64,000 nucleotides of DNA, taken from the NCBI GenBank assembly GCA_028874905.1, contig JAPPGZ010000079.1, positions 62,001 through 126,000 of the forward strand, in the 5' to 3' direction. Numbering within the stretch: position 1 is the stretch's first letter; the number at the start of each line of letters is the position of its first letter. Positions 42,402-50,030 of the stretch are shown in pieces. The translations under genes were made by a program, and so were the position numbers. This DNA comes from Gemmatimonadota bacterium (lineage in GTDB: Bacteria; Gemmatimonadota; Gemmatimonadetes; Longimicrobiales; Gaopeijiaceae). The notes beneath the pieces were generated by a model. The model was not told where the DNA came from. It was given only the letters and a program-made list of their open reading frames with translations, and searched no databases.

Positions 42402-44801
42402 ATGGAAGCACGTAGTTCCAGCGCCTCGGCAGCCATGGGCGGACGGGTCGTGCAACCGTCGGTCGCCAACGCGCTCCCGCACTTCGCTCCTCTCCTGATC
42501 TTTCCGCTCGTTGCCGCCGCCGCCATTCAGGGCGGTTGGTGGATCGCGGTCCCATTTGTGTTCTTCATGCTCGCGGACCGATTCGACAGGTTCTTCGGCG
42601 TGGAAGAGCGGAACATGGATCCGGCCACGACCCACGAGAGCCAGTTGTTCCTGTACAAGCTGTCCCTCTGGCTGTGGGCGGCGTTCTGGCCGGTAATCTT
42701 CGTGTTTTCGCTATGGCAGATGCTGGTTGCCGACCACCTGTCATGGTGGGAAATCGGATTCATGGCCGGCTTGCTGGCGATGGTGGCGCAGACGGTCTTC
42801 GTTGTGGGCCACGAACTGGTGCATCGGCGCGCGCTCTGGGAGCGTCGGCTCGGTGAACTCCTGCTGGCTTCGGTCTCCTATCCGCACTATGCGACCGAGC
42901 ACGTCTACATTCATCACCCCCGCGTGTGCACGCCACTGGACCCCGGGTCCGCACCGAAGGGCTTGAGTTTCTGGCAATACCTGCCCCGGGAGGTGGCAAA
43001 CAATCTCCTGGGTGCCTGGCGGTTCGAACGCCGCCGACTTGCCCGCCGTCAGCTTCCGATTTGGCACTACACGAACGCGTTCTGGCGCTACATCGTGGAA
43101 TTGGGCATCTGGTACGGGCTCATTTACTGGATTGGCGGGGTGTGGGCCGTGCTGGCATTCGTCGTTCTGTGCGGGAGCGTGGTCTTCTCCATGAAGATCA
43201 GCAACTACGTGCAGCACTACGGACTCAGGCGCATCCGCATGCCCCACGGCCGGTTCGAGCCGGTGAAGCCGCGGCACGCCTGGAGTGCCGCCTACAAGTT
43301 CACCAACTGGCTGTATTACAACATGCAGCGCCACGCCGACCACCACACGTCCAACCGGCGCTATCCGCTCCTGCAGCACTATGGCGAGGCCGACTCGCCG
43401 CAGTTGCCGGGCAGCTACATCCAGATGAACGGCCTGGCGCTGTTCCCCAAGCGGTGGTTCGAGACCGTCGACCCCTTGCTCGATCGTCAGCGCGCCCAGT
43501 TCTATCCCGAGATCGACGACTGGAGCGCCTACGATAGCCGGGCTTTCGCGGCGCGCCCCGACGCATTCGACGTCATTGCCGAAATCCACGCGGCCGCCCC
43601 GCGTCTGGCTGCGTGGATCAACGAATCCCCGGTACTGCTCGACCGGCTTCGCGACCGCGAGTTCACCGACCTGGAGTTGCCGGAGGGATTCGGACCCGAC
43701 CCGGAATTCGAGACGATCGCCCGTTGCGGGCTCGCGCGCCTCTACTGGACGCACGAACTCGGCGTCTCCGAGATGAAGGATCAACTCGCCGACATTCACA
43801 TGCAGGACAGCGGCGAGGCGGTCGATGCGACGCGGGAGTGGGCGAACGGCAAGGTTTTCCAGATCGGCGTGCACGCGATGCGTGGCAGCCTTTCGATGAG
43901 CGAGGCGGGCACGGCACTGTCACGGGTTGCTGAGGCGTCCATTGCTACCGTGCTGTCTGCGGTCGAGGAGGATCTCGAGGACCGCGGCGTTTCGGGTGCC
44001 AGCGGCGGGGTAGCGGTCACGGTCGTCGGGCCCGTGGCCAGAGGGGAGGCGATGCCGGGCATCGAGCTCGATGTCCGGTTCGTGCACGACGGCGGCCCCG
44101 CGAGGTACCACGAAGCCCTGGTCCGCCGGTTCCGCAAGGCGCTGCGTGCGCTCTCGCGCGACAACCTGCTGCTGAAGCAGGTCCCTCGCCGCGGGATGGG
44201 TGGTCTGGTTTCGCTCGCTGCGTTGCAGGACCAGCTCCGGAACCCCGATTCAAGCGGTGAGCTTCTGGCGCTCTCGGGGGCGCGTTGCGTGTTTACATCC
44301 GGCGACAACGAAATCCGGGGACGGTTGGAGCAAGTCCTCAAAGATGGCCTGAGCCGGGGCACGGCCGGCAACGGACTGACGGGCCCGCTGCACGAAGCCT
44401 CCGCGGACGAAGCCGAGCCAGACCTCTCGTCGGTTGCCGACATGCGTGGCGGTCTTCGGGACCTGGAGCGCGCGGCCTTGGCCCTGCGACTGACGCTCCG
44501 GCAGGGTGAGCCCGACTTGCCGGACCTGGACGCGGCTTCCGTCTTCCGGGCGGCAGGCCAGCGCGGGTTGCTCGCCGCCGACATCGCGGAACGGTTGGCG
44601 GAGGCGGCGGCACTGTGGCGGGACCTGCACGGTTCGCTGCGGCTAATCGCCGGGGATGGGTTCGCAGTCGACGCCGCATCGTCCCAGGTCAGGACCGGGA
44701 TTGCCAGGGCCTGTGGGCTGAACGACTTCGACGCGCTCGTCACCAGGTTCCATGATACCGCGTCCCTTGCCGCCGCCGACATCGACGCGCTCGCACATTG
44801 A
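42402..44801 (+). CDS. fusion of an AlkB-like membrane di-iron hydroxylase and a GlnE-like nucleotidyltransferase module
   Basis: This 799-residue fusion is of a kind I do not know from any named system. Residues ~1-390 are an AlkB-type integral membrane hydroxylase. Its His motifs are HELVH (137-141), HVYIHH (167-172) and HADHH (311-315), and NYVQHYGL (268-274) resembles the NYxEHYGL box of alkane 1-monooxygenase. Residues ~395-799 resemble glutamine synthetase adenylyltransferase (GlnE): an SPVLLDRLRDREFTDL start, a helical RVAEASIATVLSAVEEDL, a degenerate active-site strand ARGEAMPGIELDVRFVHD where GlnE has GRELNYGSDLDLVF, and GGLRDLERAALALRL where GlnE has GGLRDIEF. The catalytic Asp-x-Asp appears as Glu-x-Asp. 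It sits inside the export operon. The role is unknown; lipid or peptide hydroxylation is inferred. Confidence 0.72.
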   Translation: MEARSSSASAAMGGRVVQPSVANALPHFAPLLIFPLVAAAAIQGGWWIAVPFVFFMLADRFDRFFGVEERNMDPATTHESQLFLYKLSLWLWAAFWPVIFVFSLWQMLVADHLSWWEIGFMAGLLAMVAQTVFVVGHELVHRRALWERRLGELLLASVSYPHYATEHVYIHHPRVCTPLDPGSAPKGLSFWQYLPREVANNLLGAWRFERRRLARRQLPIWHYTNAFWRYIVELGIWYGLIYWIGGVWAVLAFVVLCGSVVFSMKISNYVQHYGLRRIRMPHGRFEPVKPRHAWSAAYKFTNWLYYNMQRHADHHTSNRRYPLLQHYGEADSPQLPGSYIQMNGLALFPKRWFETVDPLLDRQRAQFYPEIDDWSAYDSRAFAARPDAFDVIAEIHAAAPRLAAWINESPVLLDRLRDREFTDLELPEGFGPDPEFETIARCGLARLYWTHELGVSEMKDQLADIHMQDSGEAVDATREWANGKVFQIGVHAMRGSLSMSEAGTALSRVAEASIATVLSAVEEDLEDRGVSGASGGVAVTVVGPVARGEAMPGIELDVRFVHDGGPARYHEALVRRFRKALRALSRDNLLLKQVPRRGMGGLVSLAALQDQLRNPDSSGELLALSGARCVFTSGDNEIRGRLEQVLKDGLSRGTAGNGLTGPLHEASADEAEPDLSSVADMRGGLRDLERAALALRLTLRQGEPDLPDLDAASVFRAAGQRGLLAADIAERLAEAAALWRDLHGSLRLIAGDGFAVDAASSQVRTGIARACGLNDFDALVTRFHDTASLAAADIDALAH

Positions 44802-45636
44802 CCCCGCGGCGCTGGACGATTTCGTCGCAGCCAGCCGAGAGCGGGTCAACGCCGCACTTGACGAGTGCTTGCCAGCGGCGACGGAGCACCCCGCGGAACT
44901 GCACCGCGCTCTGCGCTACGCGGTCTTCTCCGGCGGCAAGCGTCTGCGTCCAACGCTGGCCTTCGGCGCCGCCGTAGCCGGGGGTGCGGACCCCGAGCGG
45001 GCGATCCCCGTTGCGATCGCGGCAGAGCTGGTTCACACCTGTTCGCTCGTCCTGGACGACCTGCCGGCCCAGGATGACAACACCATGCGCCGGGGGCGGC
45101 CAGCGGCCCACGTCGCGTTCGGCAGCGCTACCGCCATTCTGGCGGGCAGTGCCCTCCTGACCGAGGCGTTCGCACAGTGCATCCGGCTCCCCGACCCCTC
45201 CGCGTGTGTCGAGGCGGGAACCGGGCTGACGGACACTATCGGCTATCGGGGATTGATTGGCGTACAAATCGACGATCTCGCATTCAATCCGTCCGGAACG
45301 AACCTGAAGGATGTTTCACGAATCCACCTGCGCAAGACTGCCTCTCTGTTTCGCTTTTCGGCCTGGGGCGGCGGCTTGGCCGCGGGGCTCTCGGGCGAGC
45401 ACCTGGACAGCCTTGCCGCCTTCGGATCCGCCTACGGGCTCGCCTTCCAGGTTGTCGACGACCTGCTGGACGAAGATCCAGGGCAGTGCTCGATACTGCA
45501 TGTGCTGTCGCGGCGAGAGGCGCGTGGGCACATCCGGGGGCTGCTTGACCAGGCAGCCCGCGAGACCGAGGTATTCGGACCGGATGGCTGGGTGCTTGCC
45601 GGTCTGGCGCGGCGTGTGGAAGGGCTGATCCCCTAG
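44752..45636 (+). CDS. isoprenyl diphosphate synthase (FPP/GGPP synthase-like)
   Basis: This 294-residue prenyl chain-elongating enzyme has SGGKRLRP (diphosphate binding), the first Asp-rich motif VLDDLPAQDDNTMRRGRP, GVQIDDLAFNP, HLRKTASLF and the second Asp-rich motif FQVVDDLLDEDP. It resembles IspA/CrtE. After the second Asp-rich motif about 25 residues of the usual loop are missing (expected: a Lys-containing GKxTYP segment), replaced by GQCSILHVLSRREARG. It may therefore have altered chain length or activity. The ATG lies 50 bp inside the hydroxylase fusion gene; a later start is possible. The product in this cluster is unknown; it could feed a prenylation step. Confidence 0.8.
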   Translation: MIPRPLPPPTSTRSHIDPAALDDFVAASRERVNAALDECLPAATEHPAELHRALRYAVFSGGKRLRPTLAFGAAVAGGADPERAIPVAIAAELVHTCSLVLDDLPAQDDNTMRRGRPAAHVAFGSATAILAGSALLTEAFAQCIRLPDPSACVEAGTGLTDTIGYRGLIGVQIDDLAFNPSGTNLKDVSRIHLRKTASLFRFSAWGGGLAAGLSGEHLDSLAAFGSAYGLAFQVVDDLLDEDPGQCSILHVLSRREARGHIRGLLDQAARETEVFGPDGWVLAGLARRVEGLIP

Positions 45637-45637
45637 C

Positions 45638-48600
45638 ATGAACCGCAGCGACGGGCGCCGCGGCCCGATCGCCTACATGGCGCGGAACAATACCGCGGTC
45701 AACGTCGTCATGGCCGTGCTGCTCCTCGGCGGCCTGTACACGGCGTTCGGTCTTGTTCAGGAGGTGATCCCCGACGCCTCGCTGGACCGCATCCAGATCC
45801 TCGTGCCCTACCCCGGCGCTTCTCCGGAAGAGGTGGAGGAGCTGATCGTCCGCAGGATCGAGGAGCAGATCCGGGGCGTCGAAGGACTCGAACGCGTCGT
45901 CGCGACGGCATCCCGGGGGTCGGCATCGGTGGTTGCCGAGTTCAGGAACGGGACCAACATCGGTCGCGCGCTCAACGAGGTAAAGGCGGAGGTGGACCGC
46001 ATCCCGACGTTCCCGGCGGAGGCGGAGCGCCCCGATGTCCGGGAGATCACCACCCGGCAGGTCTTTTTGCGCCTGGTCGTCCATGGCGATGTCCCGGAGC
46101 GCACGCTCAAGGAGCTGGCGTACCGGATCGAAGAGGGCATCTCGGCCCTGCCCGACGTGTCGCTGGCGCGGACGAGCGGGACAAGGCCGGACGAGATCTC
46201 GATCGAAGTTCCCCACGTGCGGCTTCGCGCTCTCGGACTGACCCTGGCAGAGATCGCGCAAGCGGTGCGGCAGGGTTCGCTGGAGCTTTCGGCCGGCGGG
46301 GTATCGGCCGGCGAAGAGGAGATCCTCGTCCGCACGCTGGGACAGAACTACGACCAGTACGACTTCGAGGACATCATCGTCCTGACCCGTCCCGACGGCA
46401 CATCCGTACGGTTGGGCGACATCGCCACGGTGCATGACGGTCTCGCCGACAGCGATCTCCGGATGCGCTACAACGGCCAGCCCGCCGCCCGTGTGGATGT
46501 GTACCGCACCTCCGACGAGCACCTTCTGGACATCAGCGCTGCGGTTCAGGACTACCTGGAGACCAGCGTGGCACCGGGCCTTCCTGCCGGCGTCGACGTC
46601 GCGGTCTGGAGCGACGACGCCGTTCTGGTGGGCGGGCGGCTGGGCCTCATGGTCAAGAACGGAGTCCTGGGCCTCATCCTTGTCTTCATCACCCTGGCGC
46701 TCTTCCTGGAGATCCGTCTGGCGTCATGGGTGGCGGTGGGCCTGGCCGTTTCGTTCGCGGGAGCCTTCCTCGTCATGGGCTTCCTGGGCGTGACCATCAA
46801 CATGTTCTCGCTGATGGGCCTCATCCTCGCTCTGGGGATCGTCGTGGACGATGCGATTGTCGTGGGGGAAAGCGTTCATCTGGAGCGCGAAAAGGGCGCT
46901 GGGGGACTGGAAGCGGCGATCCGCGGGACGAGACAGGTGAGCAGTCCCGTCATTTTTGCCGTTCTCACGTCGATCATCGCCTTTTCGACCCTGATGACCG
47001 TGCCCGGCGCACAGGGCAAGCTGGGGCGTGCCGTCCCCATCGTCGTCATCGCCGTTCTCTTCGTCTCACTGCTTGATTCGCTGCTGCTGCTGCCGAACCA
47101 CCTCTCGCACCTGCCCGCGGCCGGTCGCCGGGCACGGCACCGGATCGGCAGGCTTTGGGGCAGGCTCCAGACGGGCGTGGACATTCTTGTGAAGCGTCTC
47201 GCCGACGGCCCGCTCGACCGCGGGCTGCGTCTGGCGACCGGTCGGCCGCTCGTCGTACTCGCTTCCGCGGCCGGGCTGCTCGTGCTCTCGGGCGGTCTCG
47301 TCGCGAGCGGGATCGTGCCCAGCCGATTCATCATTCCGCTCGAAGGCGACATTGTGTCCGCGGACCTGGAGCTGCCGGCCGGCACGCCGGGGGAGCTCAC
47401 GGCCGAAGTGGCCGACCGGGTGGAGGCGGCAGGACGCCGTGCGGTGGCGCGGATCGCCGCGGAACACGGCCTGTCGACGGAAGATGCGCTGCTGGAGGTC
47501 GGCGTGGCCGTCACGGTGGGGCAGTCGGCGGAGCTGTTCGATCCGCTGATTGGTGACGTGGTCCGGGCCGCGCGCGGGCATGTCGCGACGGTCCAGTTCA
47601 AGCTGATCGACTGGGAGCGCCGCGACATCGCCGCCTCCACGCTTGAGCGGGTGTGGCGGGAAGAGGCCGGCGTGATCCCCGAGGCGACGGAGTTCTCGAT
47701 TACCTCCAGCATTGTGGGCGGGGACCTTCCCGTACACTACGACCTCTCTCATCCCAATCCGGATCGTCTGCGTTCGATCACCGACGATGTCGTCGCGGAA
47801 CTCGCCGCCATCGATGGCGTCTTCGATGTTCGCCACAACCTCGACCAGGGGTTCGGCGAACTCCGGCTCGAACTGGACCCTCCCGCCCGCACGCTCCAGC
47901 TGACGCTGGATGAATTCGCCCGCCAGATGAGGGCCGGCTTCTTCGGCGTGGAAGCCCTCAGGGTTCCCCGAGGCCGCGAGGACGTGCGGGTCTACGTACG
48001 GCTCCCGGAAGAAGAGCGTAACTCCCTGGTCGATGTAGAGAAGTACATGGTGCGTACGCCGGGTGGCGAGGAGGTGGCTCTCGGACAGATCGCGTCGGTG
48101 GGTTTCGACCGGTCTCCCTCCACGATCCATCGGATCGACGGGCGACGCGCCGTGACGATTACAGCGGACGTAGACGCCATCAACGCGACGGGCCGACAGG
48201 TGGACGATCGCGTGGAACGGGACCTTCTCGCGCCTCTTGAAGCCCGGGATACCGATTTCGGCTATGCATTCGGCGGTCAGCGCAAACAGCAGGACACGAT
48301 CAATGCAGCCCTGGCCCGATCGGGATTCTTCGCCCTGATCATCATGTACGCGCTGATGGCGATCCCGTTCCGATCCTGGTCTCAGCCGTTCATCGTGCTT
48401 GCGGCAATACCGCTCGGGGCCGTCGGTGCACTGGCGGGACACATGCTGCTTGGCCTCGATCTCAGTATCTGGTCGACGCAGGGGCTGGTCGGTGTGAGCG
48501 GCGTCGTCATCAACGACTCGCTCGTGATGGTCAAGTTCATCAACGACTGCAGGGACTCCGGCATGGATCCGCGAGAAGCCATCATCGCCGGATCGAAGGT

Positions 48601-48850
48601 CCGGTTCCGGGCCATTCTCCTGACGTCGCTCACCACCTTCCTCGGCGTCGCCCCGCTGGTGCTCGAAACGAGCACACACGCCCGGCACCTGGTTCCTCTG
48701 GCGACGTCGGTTGGGTTCGGCATCCTCGGTGCCACGTTCCTCCTGCTGCTGGTCGTACCGGCGCTCGTCGCGGTGCAGTATCGAGCGGGGGACTGGTTTG
48801 CTCGCGTGCGCGGAGGGGAAGGGCGGCATTCGTGGAACAGAGGGGCTTGA
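45638..48850 (+). CDS. RND family efflux transporter at the end of the RiPP operon
   Basis: This 1070-residue RND pump starts one base after the prenyl synthase stop. It has an N-terminal helix (VVMAVLLLGGLYTAF), the first periplasmic loop, a helix bundle with ILALGIVVDDAIVVGESVH (paired Asp of the proton relay), a second loop and the C-terminal bundle. It resembles the AcrB-like/HAE superfamily rather than CusA. No periplasmic adaptor or outer-membrane gene is adjacent, so it may share partners from elsewhere or use the short HlyD protein of the operon. Its place in the operon suggests a role with the cluster product, including self-protection. That is inference from position. Confidence 0.86.
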   Translation: MNRSDGRRGPIAYMARNNTAVNVVMAVLLLGGLYTAFGLVQEVIPDASLDRIQILVPYPGASPEEVEELIVRRIEEQIRGVEGLERVVATASRGSASVVAEFRNGTNIGRALNEVKAEVDRIPTFPAEAERPDVREITTRQVFLRLVVHGDVPERTLKELAYRIEEGISALPDVSLARTSGTRPDEISIEVPHVRLRALGLTLAEIAQAVRQGSLELSAGGVSAGEEEILVRTLGQNYDQYDFEDIIVLTRPDGTSVRLGDIATVHDGLADSDLRMRYNGQPAARVDVYRTSDEHLLDISAAVQDYLETSVAPGLPAGVDVAVWSDDAVLVGGRLGLMVKNGVLGLILVFITLALFLEIRLASWVAVGLAVSFAGAFLVMGFLGVTINMFSLMGLILALGIVVDDAIVVGESVHLEREKGAGGLEAAIRGTRQVSSPVIFAVLTSIIAFSTLMTVPGAQGKLGRAVPIVVIAVLFVSLLDSLLLLPNHLSHLPAAGRRARHRIGRLWGRLQTGVDILVKRLADGPLDRGLRLATGRPLVVLASAAGLLVLSGGLVASGIVPSRFIIPLEGDIVSADLELPAGTPGELTAEVADRVEAAGRRAVARIAAEHGLSTEDALLEVGVAVTVGQSAELFDPLIGDVVRAARGHVATVQFKLIDWERRDIAASTLERVWREEAGVIPEATEFSITSSIVGGDLPVHYDLSHPNPDRLRSITDDVVAELAAIDGVFDVRHNLDQGFGELRLELDPPARTLQLTLDEFARQMRAGFFGVEALRVPRGREDVRVYVRLPEEERNSLVDVEKYMVRTPGGEEVALGQIASVGFDRSPSTIHRIDGRRAVTITADVDAINATGRQVDDRVERDLLAPLEARDTDFGYAFGGQRKQQDTINAALARSGFFALIIMYALMAIPFRSWSQPFIVLAAIPLGAVGALAGHMLLGLDLSIWSTQGLVGVSGVVINDSLVMVKFINDCRDSGMDPREAIIAGSKVRFRAILLTSLTTFLGVAPLVLETSTHARHLVPLATSVGFGILGATFLLLLVVPALVAVQYRAGDWFARVRGGEGRHSWNRGA

Positions 48851-48872
48851 ACAACCTCCCGGGCCTTGCCGA

Positions 48873-50030
48873 CTACATACCCTCCCCCGCCCACGGATAC
48901 GGCCCCGGCATCTCCACCCCATGCGCGTCGAACAGCAACTCCATGAGCCGCTGCCACGAGCTCCAGCTGGTGGTTCGCCCGTAGGCTGACTTGGTCTTGT
49001 GTGCGATCACCAGGTCCAGCGCCGGAAAGACGCTGATCCACTGGCCGACCGCGCCGCGCCCTGTGTACGCCCCCTCAAAGGGGCCGCGGACCCGTGGGCC
49101 GTCGAACACCCACCACATGTAGCCGTACCCGAAGTACCCATCGCGCCGCCGTGGCGGGTTCATCTCCTTCAGCGGAGTAACCACGCTGACGATTCGCCGT
49201 GCCCACTCCCGCGAAATCACCTGTTCGCCGTTCCACGCGCCCTCGTTGAGCATGAGATGGCCTATTCGCGCCATGTCCCGGGCGGAGAGCCAGAAGTGGT
49301 AGGCGGGGTTTCGCGAGACGGTCAGGTTGCCGCTCTTGCGCTGCGAGGACCGGTCCCAGTCCTCGAAGTCGAGCGGAATGGCGAGCTGGGCCTGCGCCTC
49401 GTCGTAGATGTCGCGTCCCGTGAGCTGCTCGAACACGGCCCCGGCGGCGTTGAAGTCCCAGTTGCTGTACAGCATGTACGTGCCGGGCTGCCGGGACCCG
49501 CGCGGCGGCGCCTCGGCCAGGTTGTCGCCCGAGTTGGACGCAGGATGGTACACCCCCGACCGGGCCGTGATGAGGTGGTCGACCGTCGCCAGCCGCTCGA
49601 TCGGCAGAAGGCCGCCGATGTCGTCGACGCCCAGGTCTTCCAGCGTCGCATCCAGGTCGATCACGCCGTTCTCGACCCAGTGCCCGTACAGCATCGCCAG
49701 GATGCTCTTGCGCACGGACGCGAGGTACGAGAGCTCCTCGATGTCGCCGAAGCTGAAGACGACGCGGCCCTTGTGCGCGACCACCACGCCGGTCGAGTTG
49801 GCGCTGTCCCGAAGGAAGGCGGCGGCGCGCCGGAGTGCGTCCGGATCCCAGCCGTGCTCAGCGAGTTCGGGGCCGCGCAGCACATCCCACGTGTCGCCCG
49901 GGAAGACGCAATCGTCGCACTGGGCGGCGAGCGGCGGGGCGGGGGCGACCGCCAGGACGGCAAGGAGGGACGCGAACAGTCCGCGTGCGAATGCGGCCGA
50001 GCAAGCCGCGCGGGAGACTCGGCAGGTCAT
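48873..50030 (-). CDS. serine hydrolase, beta-lactamase class C fold
   Basis: This 385-residue exported hydrolase has a signal peptide ending PPLAAQ. The catalytic SxxK is SVRK in LASVRKSILAML, the second motif is YSN in MLYSNWDFN, and a third-motif region is AYTGRGAVGQWISVFP. This is the beta-lactamase/D-amino-peptidase fold, with an unknown peptide or ester substrate. It begins with ATG overlapping the stop of the upstream prolyl oligopeptidase (ATGA) and is therefore coupled with it. Confidence 0.85.
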   Translation of the reverse strand: MTCRVSRAACSAAFARGLFASLLAVLAVAPAPPLAAQCDDCVFPGDTWDVLRGPELAEHGWDPDALRRAAAFLRDSANSTGVVVAHKGRVVFSFGDIEELSYLASVRKSILAMLYGHWVENGVIDLDATLEDLGVDDIGGLLPIERLATVDHLITARSGVYHPASNSGDNLAEAPPRGSRQPGTYMLYSNWDFNAAGAVFEQLTGRDIYDEAQAQLAIPLDFEDWDRSSQRKSGNLTVSRNPAYHFWLSARDMARIGHLMLNEGAWNGEQVISREWARRIVSVVTPLKEMNPPRRRDGYFGYGYMWWVFDGPRVRGPFEGAYTGRGAVGQWISVFPALDLVIAHKTKSAYGRTTSWSSWQRLMELLFDAHGVEMPGPYPWAGEGM

